Notes: a model not told the origin generated them from the sequence alone. A stretch of 32,257 nt of DNA from Bacteroidales bacterium (GCA_028686425.1 JAQUBZ010000010.1:39585-71841); one strand, 5' to 3'; numbered from the stretch's first letter, positions 15,544 to 25,311 are shown. A program made the numbers and translations.

Positions 15544-17061
15544 CTATTTTGAGCGGGCATCGAGAGTCAGTATGCCCTCTTTTATGGCAGCATCTCTCTC
15601 CGGATTACAGTTGATACCGAGCAGCCATAGTTTCCGATAGTCGGAACTGTTTTGTTCCTCTTTGTCGTATATTATTTGAATTACTTCCGAAATCTCTTTA
15701 CGCGAGTAAGTTGCGTTATGAGATGTGGCATCGATGCAGAGTTTTCCGACAACTCCGCCAACGGATGAAGAATGGTCGGAATCCCTTGCTGCACCTCTGC
15801 TTATAAGTGTATCGCGTTCAGGCGAATAATTGTTTAAAATGGCCGATTTGACACTATTGCGGTCCCGTATGTCCGTATCTCCGTCAACAATCACCATCAA
15901 CTTGTTGAACATCATCTGCTGAAATCCCCAAAGAGCATTTGCGACCTTAAATGGCTGACCGTCATATCTTTTGTCGATTTTAACGATTATTATATTCTCT
16001 TCGGTACCCTCTTCCCTGATATGAATGTCGGTAATTTCCGGTGCTATGACCGTTTTGATGGTGGAAAGAAATATTTTTTCAGAGGCAGGATTGAAATATT
16101 GACATTCCTGAGGCGGGATGCCCGGTACAATGGCCGGATAAACTGCATCCATTCTGTGAGAAATGCAAGTTACGTGAAATACGGGATACATTCCGGCAGG
16201 GGAGATGCACCCTGTATAATCATTAAATGCTCCTTCAAGGGCTTTAACCTCACTTTTCTGGACATATCCCTCTATTACGAAATCGCAATCGGCGGGAACT
16301 TTCAGATCCTGGGTAAAGCACTGCACCAACTCTACAGGCTTGTCCCTTAAAAATCCTGCAAGCAGGTATTTGTCGATTTCTTCCTGAAAATGTGTTTTTG
16401 CCAAATAATTATAGACAGGATCTCCTCCAAGGCATATTGCAACGGGAAGTCTGTGAGAAGATCCGGCAAGGAATCCGGCTCCGGTGCTATGCGCGTGCCA
16501 ATGAATTGAAGACGTGGTATCTGAAAATATCTGCATTCTTACAGTTTCGACATTTCTCGCTCCTGTGAGAGGATTGCAGGTATTTACCATAGGCATGGTG
16601 ATAAATTGACCGGCATCGGCAGGATTGCATTTCAGGATGGGAAGGGTACTTAATCTTGCATTATATTGAACAGATTCCTGACATGGAGCCTGCCCTTTAA
16701 AATCGACAGGAAACCATTTCGAGATGTCGTTAATCAGTCGGAACATCTTGAAAGTGTTGACGATTCCCTTTTTTGAACTCGGCAATTCTCCGGTAAATTC
16801 CTTTATTCTTTCCGAAATATCTTCAAATGAGTCAACTCCGATAGCATACTTCATTCTCTGTTCAGAGCCGTACATATTGGTCAGGACGGGGAATCTGGTG
16901 CCTGTATTCTCAAAAAGAAGGGCTTTTCCTCCGTCAGGACTTTTACAAATGCGGTCCGTATATGCGGCAATCTCAAGGAGAGGATTGGTAAACTCTTTAA
17001 TCCTGATGAGTTCTCCTTTTGATTCAAGCAGTTTGATATAGTCCTGAAGAGAGCGATACAT
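15544..17061 (-). CDS. UbiD-family decarboxylase
   Basis: This 505-residue cytoplasmic enzyme is close in size to E. coli UbiD (497). Family segments are an N-terminal LQDYIKLLESKGELIRI, GARNVETVRMQIF, SIHWHAHSTGAGF, LPVAICLGGDPV, CDFVIEGYV and MMFNKLMVIVDGDTD. UbiD enzymes use prenylated FMN to decarboxylate aromatic or unsaturated acids. In quinone pathways the substrate is a polyprenyl-hydroxybenzoate or a related menaquinone precursor. This organism probably makes menaquinone, but no other quinone gene is here, so the substrate is open. It follows the FAD/Fe-S dehydrogenase with only 2 nt between them and is probably co-transcribed, which would fit a respiratory link. Confidence 0.85.
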   Translation of the reverse strand: MYRSLQDYIKLLESKGELIRIKEFTNPLLEIAAYTDRICKSPDGGKALLFENTGTRFPVLTNMYGSEQRMKYAIGVDSFEDISERIKEFTGELPSSKKGIVNTFKMFRLINDISKWFPVDFKGQAPCQESVQYNARLSTLPILKCNPADAGQFITMPMVNTCNPLTGARNVETVRMQIFSDTTSSIHWHAHSTGAGFLAGSSHRLPVAICLGGDPVYNYLAKTHFQEEIDKYLLAGFLRDKPVELVQCFTQDLKVPADCDFVIEGYVQKSEVKALEGAFNDYTGCISPAGMYPVFHVTCISHRMDAVYPAIVPGIPPQECQYFNPASEKIFLSTIKTVIAPEITDIHIREEGTEENIIIVKIDKRYDGQPFKVANALWGFQQMMFNKLMVIVDGDTDIRDRNSVKSAILNNYSPERDTLISRGAARDSDHSSSVGGVVGKLCIDATSHNATYSRKEISEVIQIIYDKEEQNSSDYRKLWLLGINCNPERDAAIKEGILTLDARSK

Positions 17062-17063
17062 AT

Positions 17064-19892
17064 CTATTTTTTAGTATTTATACCTGCTGCTTCGGCAACA
17101 AGATAAACAAGAGATTCAAAAGTTATTCCACTATTTTTTGAAAGGCCTATTTCGCAGGTCCTACTTGTAGCATAGCCCGATTCGCAACCTTTGGATTGTT
17201 CTTTTATCTCTCTAAGACCGTGTGAATTAAGCTCTGGCAGCAAAAATCCCCTGTCTCCGGCAAATCCGCAACAGTTTGTATCCATGACGACTACCTCCCT
17301 TGCGCATTTGCGAGCTATTTTGGCGAGGATTGTGTCAACCTCCATCTTCTTGGATGAGCAGACTGCAAACAGTGCCACCTTTTTATCGACAGGTGTGATG
17401 TCTAATCTGTCCATCAGGTATTTATCTATAAATTCTGCCGGTTCGTAAAGTTTAAGCTCTCCATCCATGTTGGTGTGCATGGTATATAGACAAGGGCTCA
17501 TGTCGCAAAGAATAGGGTATTTGCCATTGTCTGAGGCTTTTATCAATGCAGCCTTTAGCTCGTCGGATGCTTTCTTTCCGGCCTCTACATATCCTTTGCT
17601 TGAAAACAGCATCCCGCAGCAGAGTTTGTTCATATTTTCCGGGTAAATTATCTGATACCCGGCCTTTTCTATCAATGCAGCCGTAACAGCGGTTACCTCT
17701 TTCTCTTTGCAGTAGGCTTTGGTTGTTCCCATGCTCCTTGTTATACAGGATGGGAAATAGACCATTTTATCCTGTTTTTCTTCTGTATGTGCGTTAATTT
17801 TAATTTTGTCGGCTCCTGTAGGCATGTATTCGTTCCACAGTGGAACAGCCTTGAATGTGATGGCTCTCATACCTCTTGCAAGGGCTCCGAACACTTTTTT
17901 TCCAAAGATCAGACGGATACAGTTCAACAGTTTGAGGCTCCCCCTGAGAAATGCCGTAGCCTTGTCCATGTTGCTGGCAAGAGCGACTGCCCTTTTTTCT
18001 CCTTTCGGAGAATGGCTTTCATGACGCAGTTCTTTGACCAATTTGCCGGCATCGGCTTTGACAGGGCAGTGCAGATTGCACAAACTGTCTGTGGCACATG
18101 TCTGCAATCCTGCATATTTGTAGAGTTTCTGCATTTCTGCAGCTCTGTGCGGTTCGGTCCCGGTGGTTTTTAATCGTTCTATCTCCCTGAAAGCAGCCAC
18201 TCTCTGTCTTGGAGAGAGGGTTAGTCCTTCAGCAACGCAATGCCCTTCACAGAAGCCGCATTCCATACATTTATCCACGATTTCCCTTGAGGAAGGAATA
18301 GGTTTCAGATTTTCGATATGGGCATTCGGATTGTTATTGAGAATGACCCCCGGATTGAGTATCTGCTTCGGGTCAAAAATCTCTTTTACGTCTTTCATCA
18401 ATTGATATGCCTGTTTACCCCACTCTTTTTCTACAAACGGAGCCATGTTTCGTCCTGTACCGTGTTCGGCTTTCAAGGATCCGTCATATTTGGCAACGAC
18501 GAGGTTGGCTATATCATCCATGAATCTGCGATATTTTTCAACTTCATCGGTTGTTGCAAAGTCCTGATTGAACATAAAATGAAGATTTCCTTCAAGGGCA
18601 TGTCCGAATATTACGGCATCTTCATATCCGTCTTTTGCAAAGACCTCTCTCAAATCGGTAGTGGCTTGAGCCAGCATATTTACGGGGAAACATATATCTT
18701 CGATAATTGCCGTAGTGCCGGATTTCCTCATCCCGGCAACTGTAGGAAGCATCTCTTTACGTATTTTCCAAAGCTTGGCCTGTTCGGCGGCATCTGTGGT
18801 GAATTGGTATGGCAGTTCTGTCTGAATATCCTTTATCGATTCGGTGATTGCTTCAACATTTGACTTCAAATCGGCATCATCTGCGCCTCTTGTTTCAATG
18901 AGCAGTACGCAGCTTTCGTCACCTATCGTCTTTAAAAATTCTGGAATGCCCGGAGTCTGATCTACTGAACGGACACCTGCTCTGTCAATTAGTTCTACAG
19001 CAGATACATGCTGTAGTTTCAATATCTGTACGGCCTGGCAGGCATCTTTGATAGTGGGGAAAGTGGCAAGAGCAAGTGCTTTGAACTTGTGATCTATGAC
19101 AGTATTGTAAGTGATTGAAGATATAAATGCCAATGTTCCTTCAGAACCTATAATCAGGTGTTTCAATATGTCAAAACCGTCAGAATAATCGACAAAGGCA
19201 TTCAGAGAGTATCCTGTGGTGTTTTTTATCTTGTATTTTTTTTGAATACGCTCTTTAAGCACCACATCGGCATTGATGTATTGGGCAATACCCTCAAGGG
19301 ATTTTAATAAGTGTTTGTGGCTCTTGCGGAAATCATTTACCGAGTTTTCATCAGCAGTGTCGAGCAGAGTTCCGTCAGGGAGAATCACCCTTATATCGGC
19401 GATGGTCTTGTATGAATTTTCAGAAGTGCCGCAGCACATACCGCTCGCATTGTTGGCCGCAATACCTCCGATCATGGCGGCATCGATGGAAGCGGGGTCA
19501 GGACCTATTTTTCTCCCGAAAGGGGCAAGGTATCTGTTTGCAAGATAGCCTCTTATGCCTGGTTCAAGTTTGATTTTCGCCCCTTGTTCCATCACTTCGT
19601 ATCCGTGCCAGCCGTGAGATGCTATCACGAGAACAGAGTCGCTTATGGCCTGTCCTGATAGTGAAGTGCCTGCTGCTCGGAATGTTACGGGAATATTCAT
19701 CTCGTATGCGGTGCGTAATACGGTTTGAATCTCCCTTTCGGAGACAGCTTTGATTACAAGCTTCGGGATTAATCTGTAGAACGAGGCATCAGTGCCATAT
19801 GCCAATGTACTCAGTGAGTCGTGCAGCATTCTCTCTGAAGGAATGCTTTGTCTGAGTGTGTCGTAAAATTCTTTGTACTTTCCGGTAATCAT
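17064..19892 (-). CDS. fused FAD/Fe-S dehydrogenase, D-lactate/glycolate type
   Basis: This 942-residue protein joins functions that E. coli splits between GlcD- and GlpC-like subunits. Residues about 38-180 are an FAD-binding (PCMH/FAD_binding_4) domain with RAAGTSLSGQ and IGGIAANNASGMCCG. About 190-520 is the FAD-oxidase C-terminal domain with HALEGNLHFM and KAEHGTGRN. Two 4Fe-4S clusters follow: C542/C545/C548/C552, and C599/C605/C609 with CP. The C-terminus carries heterodisulfide-reductase-like cysteine motifs at 715, 758-759 and 874-875 (CCG). The family oxidises D-2-hydroxyacids such as D-lactate or glycolate and passes electrons to the quinone pool. No TM helix is evident, so it would be a peripheral membrane enzyme. 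The exact acid is inferred only at family level. Confidence 0.87.
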   Translation of the reverse strand: MITGKYKEFYDTLRQSIPSERMLHDSLSTLAYGTDASFYRLIPKLVIKAVSEREIQTVLRTAYEMNIPVTFRAAGTSLSGQAISDSVLVIASHGWHGYEVMEQGAKIKLEPGIRGYLANRYLAPFGRKIGPDPASIDAAMIGGIAANNASGMCCGTSENSYKTIADIRVILPDGTLLDTADENSVNDFRKSHKHLLKSLEGIAQYINADVVLKERIQKKYKIKNTTGYSLNAFVDYSDGFDILKHLIIGSEGTLAFISSITYNTVIDHKFKALALATFPTIKDACQAVQILKLQHVSAVELIDRAGVRSVDQTPGIPEFLKTIGDESCVLLIETRGADDADLKSNVEAITESIKDIQTELPYQFTTDAAEQAKLWKIRKEMLPTVAGMRKSGTTAIIEDICFPVNMLAQATTDLREVFAKDGYEDAVIFGHALEGNLHFMFNQDFATTDEVEKYRRFMDDIANLVVAKYDGSLKAEHGTGRNMAPFVEKEWGKQAYQLMKDVKEIFDPKQILNPGVILNNNPNAHIENLKPIPSSREIVDKCMECGFCEGHCVAEGLTLSPRQRVAAFREIERLKTTGTEPHRAAEMQKLYKYAGLQTCATDSLCNLHCPVKADAGKLVKELRHESHSPKGEKRAVALASNMDKATAFLRGSLKLLNCIRLIFGKKVFGALARGMRAITFKAVPLWNEYMPTGADKIKINAHTEEKQDKMVYFPSCITRSMGTTKAYCKEKEVTAVTAALIEKAGYQIIYPENMNKLCCGMLFSSKGYVEAGKKASDELKAALIKASDNGKYPILCDMSPCLYTMHTNMDGELKLYEPAEFIDKYLMDRLDITPVDKKVALFAVCSSKKMEVDTILAKIARKCAREVVVMDTNCCGFAGDRGFLLPELNSHGLREIKEQSKGCESGYATSRTCEIGLSKNSGITFESLVYLVAEAAGINTKK

Positions 19893-19898
19893 ATTCGG

Positions 19899-21422
19899 TT
19901 ATTTAGGTCTTTTGTTAGTCATCATTGATTCAATTATTCCGTCAAGTGTTTCCGCAGTAATATCTTTTGCGATTATAACTTTGTCTTTATCAAGTAGATA
20001 TATCTTTGGAACATATAGAACGTCATATTTTTCGTGAATATTGCCGCTCTTGTTTTCATCCCATAAATATACCCATTTTTTCTCGTTATCCTTAATAAAT
20101 TTTCTCCACTCCGCTTCATTTTCTCCGGTATAGACGGCAATTACGCGAATACCTTTTCTTTTATACTTCTCATATATGGCCTTGAGAGCCTCTTTACTCT
20201 CATTGCAGTCACTGCAGTGAATAATATGGAAAAACAAGATAGTATATCTGGAACTGTATCCGAGTATGGATTTGTCTCGCCCTTTTTTGTCCTGAAGCAC
20301 CAAATCGGAAGCAACCGAACCGATCATATTTTTAGAATACATCTCAAGAACATATTTCATCTGCTCTACAAATTCCACGGACCAATATTCAGGGCGATTG
20401 ATAATATATTGATTAGCAATAGTATATGCACCTTGAGAGTATTCCGTGTAAGGTTGTGATTTGAGGTATTTGTATAATTCGTAAAATGATTCTCTGTATA
20501 ATGCACTATCTTTTCCCACCATTTTTTCAAAGGAAGTGGCTATTTGGGCAATAGTTGCAGAATCGACCGGATCCATTTCTGAAAATATATTGTCAAATAG
20601 TGCATGATAGTCGGCAATGGAGTTGTTACGGATGTCGAGCAGTTGTGATAGAGCATTGCAATCAAGTTTGCGCCCGATGATAATGTTTTGTCTGTCAATA
20701 AGAAACATTGCCGGAGTTGACAGTACCGAATATTTTTTGTGGAATAATGAACCTGCTTCCGGATCCCACAAGTGATATATTGTTACGGCAGGATTGTCTA
20801 TTTTAGAAAAGTGAATGTTTACATACTTATGCCAATCATCTTTATTGCCCTGAGTGTAAACGGCCAATAATGTAATGGGAATTCCCTTGTAATTTTGGAT
20901 AATGGAGGATAATTGTTCTGTCTGTTCCTTACACGAAGAGCATTTGTCGTCATAAAAATAGAGAACCTTATACTCTCCCTCGCAATTTCTAAGTGAAATC
21001 AAATGTCCGTTAATGTCTTCCAATACAAGCTCTTGGGCGCTTTTACCGAGTAATGACTCTCTGTTAAATTCGGCATAAGTATAGAGCATCACAAATGAGT
21101 CTTCATCGCTCCATTTCAGCCGTTTATTCAAAAAATAATTGTCTGCGAGGTAAACTGCGACTGTCTCGTGCCCCATGACGGGAGAGGAAGAGTAGTAATC
21201 GAATGCGATTCCGGCTATTTTTGACTGCGTTGCCGTATCGGACACATTGTCAATGAGCCTGTCAATTTTGGAGATAATCGTATCTACAGGTTGTCTGTTC
21301 AGGCTCTTAAGATAGTCGGTAATTCCCGGATAGAGATTGGTCGTCTTGCTTTGAGCGACAATCAGGCAATTTCCGATAAGAGATAGAAACAATATCAGAG
21401 ATATGATTCTCTTTTTTATCAT
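19899..21422 (-). CDS. exported protein with two thioredoxin-like (TlpA/AhpC-type) domains
   Basis: The 507-residue protein has a signal peptide (about 1-23) with no clear lipobox. Residues about 30-125 resemble the helical DUF5106-like region of Bacteroidales thioredoxin proteins. Two TlpA-like domains follow. The first (about 128-265) has C161-S-S-C164 and cis-proline motif STPAMFLID (P237). The second (about 368-500) has C403-S-D-C406 and cis-proline motif VPKIYLLD (P472). A helical linker (about 280-360) separates them. Both CXXC motifs are intact, so both domains could be redox active in the periplasm or envelope. The partner is unknown. The gene follows coaD after 1 nt and precedes the FAD/Fe-S dehydrogenase by 6 nt. 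Confidence 0.82.
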   Translation of the reverse strand: MIKKRIISLILFLSLIGNCLIVAQSKTTNLYPGITDYLKSLNRQPVDTIISKIDRLIDNVSDTATQSKIAGIAFDYYSSSPVMGHETVAVYLADNYFLNKRLKWSDEDSFVMLYTYAEFNRESLLGKSAQELVLEDINGHLISLRNCEGEYKVLYFYDDKCSSCKEQTEQLSSIIQNYKGIPITLLAVYTQGNKDDWHKYVNIHFSKIDNPAVTIYHLWDPEAGSLFHKKYSVLSTPAMFLIDRQNIIIGRKLDCNALSQLLDIRNNSIADYHALFDNIFSEMDPVDSATIAQIATSFEKMVGKDSALYRESFYELYKYLKSQPYTEYSQGAYTIANQYIINRPEYWSVEFVEQMKYVLEMYSKNMIGSVASDLVLQDKKGRDKSILGYSSRYTILFFHIIHCSDCNESKEALKAIYEKYKRKGIRVIAVYTGENEAEWRKFIKDNEKKWVYLWDENKSGNIHEKYDVLYVPKIYLLDKDKVIIAKDITAETLDGIIESMMTNKRPK

Positions 21423-21423
21423 T

Positions 21424-21903
21424 TCAACTTCTCAATTGAAGGTAATAGTTAATGTCTATATTTTTGGGAAGGAAGCATTTTGCATCTCCTCCATTGATGA
21501 GAACATCTCTGACGACTGTTGACGAAATGAACGAATATTCATGCCCTGCAGGGATGAAAATACACAATATTTCCGGAGCCATCTTCCTGTTAGCCTGAGC
21601 AATAACACTTTCAAGCTCAAAATCGGTTGTTGTCCTCAAACCTCTTATAATGCAATTGGCCCTCTTTTCTCTGCAAAAATCGACAGTCAGTCCCGTATAA
21701 GAACAGACTTCAACATTCTCCATCCCATCAATGGCTTTCCTTATAATCTCAACTCTGATTTCGGGAGTAAAGAACCCCCCCTTAGTGCTATTGTATCCGA
21801 CTGCAACAATCACTTTATCAAAAAGATTCAATGCAGATTTCAAGACATCCAAATGCCCGAGTGTAAATGGGTCGAATGAACCTGGGAATATCGCTGTTCT
21901 CAT
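21424..21903 (-). CDS. coaD: phosphopantetheine adenylyltransferase
   Basis: CoaD makes dephospho-CoA from 4'-phosphopantetheine and ATP, the penultimate step of CoA synthesis. The 159-residue protein has the expected length. It shows the nucleotidyltransferase GSFDPFTLGH motif (T14, H17), the IIRGLRTTTDFE segment and the ISST motif near the C-terminus (YSFISSTVVRDV). A promoter with TTTG-N19-TACCTTAG lies 20-50 nt upstream of the ATG, so coaD probably heads the transcript that continues into the thioredoxin-like gene. Confidence 0.95.
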   Translation of the reverse strand: MRTAIFPGSFDPFTLGHLDVLKSALNLFDKVIVAVGYNSTKGGFFTPEIRVEIIRKAIDGMENVEVCSYTGLTVDFCREKRANCIIRGLRTTTDFELESVIAQANRKMAPEILCIFIPAGHEYSFISSTVVRDVLINGGDAKCFLPKNIDINYYLQLRS

Positions 21904-21922
21904 TTTTTATGAAATTATGGCG

Positions 21923-21953
21923 CTAAGGTATAGCAATTAATCCAATAATCAAA
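21923..21953 (-). promoter_or_regulatory. coaD promoter
   Basis: On the minus strand TTTG (21950-21953), a 19-nt spacer and TACCTTAG (21923-21930) fit the Bacteroidota sigma factor pattern TTTG-N19-21-TAnnTTTG, with one mismatch in the -7 box. The leader would be about 13-15 nt. Confidence 0.6.
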
Positions 21954-21964
21954 AGAATAATCTG

Positions 21965-22633
21965 TCAGAGGCTCCAATCTATAGGTTGTTCCCCTTCATT
22001 GATAAGGTATGTATTTGCTTTTGAAAAATGTCTGCATCCGAAAAATGCTCCTCTTGCAAGAGGAGATGGGTGGGCAGCTTCAAATACGGCATGTTTTGAG
22101 GTGTCTATAAGCTCTTTTTTGCTTCTTGCAAAATTGCCCCATAATAAGAAAACAAGTCCTGTACGCTTATCTGACAGTGTTTTAATTACAGCATCCGTAA
22201 ATTCCGTCCAACCGGCACGGCTGTGCGAAGTCGGTTGTGATGCTCTGACCGTAAGGACTGCATTCAAGAGAAAAACACCTTGTTCTGCCCATTTCTCGAG
22301 AGAGCCGTCCTTATTGATTTTTATTCCGAGGTCCGACTCTATCTCCTTGTAAATATTGATCAGAGATGGCGGAGTCTGCACACCGTGTGGCACGGAAAAA
22401 GATAATCCGTGTGCCTGACCGGGATTGTGATAGGGATCCTGCCCGATAATCACTACTTTGACCTTATCAAATGGGGTGAGATTAAAAGCATTGAAAATCA
22501 GTGATCCCGGAGGATAAATCGTCCTTCCTTCTTTTTTTTCCGAATGAAGAAACTCGACAAGCCTCTCAAAATAGGGCTTGTCAAATTCTTCCTTAAGAGC
22601 CTCTTTCCAACTTTGCTCAATATTCACATTCAT
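21965..22633 (-). CDS. ung: uracil-DNA glycosylase, family 1
   Basis: Ung removes uracil from DNA to start base-excision repair. The 222-residue protein has the family-1 motif GQDPYHNPGQAHGLSFSVP, with catalytic D66, and the HPSPLA motif with H188. It also has LLNAVLTVR and LLWGNFA, which are typical of Ung. Its length equals that of bacterial relatives. It lies 14 nt downstream of lon and is probably co-transcribed. There is no sign of a secretion signal. Confidence 0.96.
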   Translation of the reverse strand: MNVNIEQSWKEALKEEFDKPYFERLVEFLHSEKKEGRTIYPPGSLIFNAFNLTPFDKVKVVIIGQDPYHNPGQAHGLSFSVPHGVQTPPSLINIYKEIESDLGIKINKDGSLEKWAEQGVFLLNAVLTVRASQPTSHSRAGWTEFTDAVIKTLSDKRTGLVFLLWGNFARSKKELIDTSKHAVFEAAHPSPLARGAFFGCRHFSKANTYLINEGEQPIDWSL

Positions 22634-22647
22634 GACAGTACAGCGAT

Positions 22648-25062
22648 TTATTTTGAAAAAACATACTCAAGGACTTCGTCAATGGTATTTACATACTTGA
22701 AAACAAGTCCTTCGAGATATATATCCTTGATTTCCCGTATATCCCTTTCGTTCTCTTTAGACAAAACGATAGTATGTACTCCGGCTCTTTTGGCTGCAAG
22801 AATTTTTTCTTTTATGCCTCCGACAGGGAGGACTTTCCCTCTGAGTGTAATCTCACCGGTCATTGCTATACCGCTTTTGATACTTCTCCCTCTGAGAGCC
22901 GATGCAATGGCACTGACCATGGTAATACCTGCCGATGGTCCGTCTTTAGGTATGGCTCCTTCAGGGACGTGTATGTGTATATCCTTCTCGTAAAATACTT
23001 TAGGCTTTACCATAGTCAAATCGGGATGAGCTTTCAGGTACTGAAGTGCAATCATTGCAGACTCTTTCATAACATCCCCCAAATTGCCGGTAGTTGAGAG
23101 TGAACCTTTACCTTCATCACTCAAACTGCACTCTACAAAAAGTATCTCTCCTCCTGTTTCGGTCCATGCAAGGCCTGTCACAACTCCCGGAGCCTCGTTT
23201 CCCTGTTGAAGATCGTGCATGTTGGTAGGAAGTCCGAGATAATCCTTTATTTCATTGCCACCCATTACCTGTTTGTGCTCCTCTTCGAGGGCTATTTTTT
23301 TGGCAGTGATACGGGCAACTTTGGCAATCTGCTTGTCAAGTCCCCTGACACCCGATTCTCTTGTATATTCATCGATAATGGTATCTATCGCCTCATCCGA
23401 AAATTGTAGATCTACGTCTTTAAGTCCATGAGCTTCAAGTTGTTTGGGGATAAGATATCCCTTGGCAATCGCAACCTTTTCCTGAGGTATATATCCCGAT
23501 ACGGAAATCAATTCCATTCTGTCCAATAGGGCAGGGTGGATGGAACTTATATTGTTGGCGGTGGTTATGAACAATACCTTAGACAAATCGTAATCTATGT
23601 CGAGGTAATTATCATGAAAAGCAGTATTCTGCTCAGGGTCAAGTACTTCAAGAAGCGCTGATGCCGGATCTCCATGAAAATCGTCACTCACTTTATCTAT
23701 TTCGTCAAGAACAATTACGGGATTGGAGCTATTGACTTTCTTTATTGTCTGGATAATCCGTCCGGGCATTGCTCCAATGTAAGTTCTTCTGTGTCCTCTG
23801 ATTTCGGATTCGTCATGCAGACCTCCGAGTGAAATTCTTCCGTAATTTCTTCCCAAAGCTCTCGCTATCGATTTGCCGAGAGATGTTTTGCCTACCCCCG
23901 GAGGGCCGTACAGACACAAAATGGGTGACTTCATATCTCCTTTCAGCTTGAGAACTGCCAGATATTCTATGATTCTTTCCTTCACCTTTTCAAGTCCGTA
24001 GTGATCTTCATCCAATACCTTTTGAGCATTTTTCAAATCAAGATTATCCGGCGTGGTTTCATCCCAAGGCAAGTCTATAAGGAATTGAACATAAGAGTAT
24101 TGAATATTGAAGTCAGGAGAATTTGGATTGGTCCTCTCCAATTTCTGCAACTCTTTTTCAAAAGCTTCCGCAACATAGGCAGGCCACTTTTTGTCCTTGG
24201 CTTTCTTTCTGAATTCGGAAAAGTCCTGATCGTCACCGGCAATACCGAGCTCTTCCTGAATGGTTTTCAGCTGATTGTTAAGGTAGTATTCTCTTTGCTG
24301 GTGGTCGATTTCGGATTTGACCTTTTTTTGAATATCATCTTTAATCTTCAGTATCTCTATCTGCTTGTTAAGCAGTTCGAGTAATTTCAAAGCTCTGTCT
24401 TTCAGTATATTTTCGCGAAGAAGATCTACTTTGTCGAGAGTATTGTCTATTTCTATGCTCGAGGCGATAAAATTAATCAGAAATTCGTATCCGTCAATGT
24501 TTTTGATGGCAAAACCGGCTTCCTGCGGAAGATTAGGTGTCAGCTTGATGAGGTGCAGAGCAGCATCTTTGATAGAACCTGCCACGGCCTCCATATCGGT
24601 GTCGTTTTTATCGGGCACTATATCATTAAGGTATGTTATATTCGCCATCAGATACGGGACCGTGATGTTGATAGAGTCAACATGAAACCTTTTTATACCC
24701 TGAACAATCGCAGTTACGGTATTGTCCGGCATTTCGATAACTTTTATTATTCGTCCGAGAGTACCTGTATCAAACAGGTCTTTCGGAGACGGGTCTTCTA
24801 TCTTTGCATCAATTTGGGTGACAGCGCCAATCAATTTATTCGATTTGAACGACTCATTGATAAGTTTGATGGACTTGTCTCTGCCGACAGCTATCGGAAT
24901 TACTGTTTCCGGAAATAAAATAGCATTTCTCAAAGGGAGAACAGGCAGTATAACAGGCATCTCCGAATCAGTTAATTTTTGAGCCGGATCGAAGTTCATC
25001 ACCGGAATAATATTAACTTCCGGTGCGTTTTCAGAAAAAATCGTGTCTAAAATATCTTTCAT
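22648..25062 (-). CDS. lon: ATP-dependent protease Lon
   Basis: Lon degrades damaged and regulatory proteins in the cytoplasm. The 804-residue protein has a substrate-binding N-domain (about 37-235), a coiled linker (235-300), an AAA+ module with Walker A GPPGVGKT (386-393) and Walker B VIVLDEIDK, and a C-terminal S16 protease domain. The catalytic dyad is S710 (KDGPSAG) and K753 (GGIKEKIL), 43 residues apart as in E. coli (S679, K722). The start at ATG 25060-25062 adds a short acidic leader before the conserved LPVLPLRNAILFP. I find no convincing promoter in the 139 nt upstream, between this gene and the HU promoter. Confidence 0.97.
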   Translation of the reverse strand: MKDILDTIFSENAPEVNIIPVMNFDPAQKLTDSEMPVILPVLPLRNAILFPETVIPIAVGRDKSIKLINESFKSNKLIGAVTQIDAKIEDPSPKDLFDTGTLGRIIKVIEMPDNTVTAIVQGIKRFHVDSINITVPYLMANITYLNDIVPDKNDTDMEAVAGSIKDAALHLIKLTPNLPQEAGFAIKNIDGYEFLINFIASSIEIDNTLDKVDLLRENILKDRALKLLELLNKQIEILKIKDDIQKKVKSEIDHQQREYYLNNQLKTIQEELGIAGDDQDFSEFRKKAKDKKWPAYVAEAFEKELQKLERTNPNSPDFNIQYSYVQFLIDLPWDETTPDNLDLKNAQKVLDEDHYGLEKVKERIIEYLAVLKLKGDMKSPILCLYGPPGVGKTSLGKSIARALGRNYGRISLGGLHDESEIRGHRRTYIGAMPGRIIQTIKKVNSSNPVIVLDEIDKVSDDFHGDPASALLEVLDPEQNTAFHDNYLDIDYDLSKVLFITTANNISSIHPALLDRMELISVSGYIPQEKVAIAKGYLIPKQLEAHGLKDVDLQFSDEAIDTIIDEYTRESGVRGLDKQIAKVARITAKKIALEEEHKQVMGGNEIKDYLGLPTNMHDLQQGNEAPGVVTGLAWTETGGEILFVECSLSDEGKGSLSTTGNLGDVMKESAMIALQYLKAHPDLTMVKPKVFYEKDIHIHVPEGAIPKDGPSAGITMVSAIASALRGRSIKSGIAMTGEITLRGKVLPVGGIKEKILAAKRAGVHTIVLSKENERDIREIKDIYLEGLVFKYVNTIDEVLEYVFSK

Positions 25063-25201
25063 TGTGTCAAATTGTCAGTATTTATTATATAAAGATGAAT
25101 TTTTAGCATAGATATTGCATATTATTCACTTGTTTTTGTTTTGCTGCATATCAGGTCAATCATTATGCCAAACTAAAATATTGAAAAAAATGAATTACTT
25201 T

Positions 25202-25232
25202 TTTGAATATTAAAAAATTAACTCTATTTTTG
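25202..25232 (+). promoter_or_regulatory. HU gene promoter
   Basis: TTTG (25202-25205), exactly 19 nt, then TATTTTTG (25225-25232) is a perfect match to the Bacteroidota housekeeping promoter, TTTG-N19-TAnnTTTG. Transcription would start near 25239, giving a leader of about 70 nt before the HU ATG. The leader contains GATAC and GTATC arms (about 25239-25271) that could form a weak hairpin. Confidence 0.8.
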
Positions 25233-25311
25233 CAGCCCGATACGCCTCGGTAGTAAGAAAAGAGTTGTATCAAAATAGTTTAGATTACTAACCCAATAAA
25301 TAATTATTATC

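Noticed and set aside
18318-18863. 181-residue open frame on the plus strand
   Set aside because: It lies wholly opposite the conserved FAD/Fe-S dehydrogenase gene, shows no recognisable domain, and is explained as an antisense shadow.
25154-25172. Sigma-54-like promoter upstream of lon (TGGCAT...TTGA on the minus strand)
   Set aside because: The -12 element reads TTGA instead of TTGC, there is no visible enhancer site, and one imperfect match in AT-rich DNA is expected by chance.
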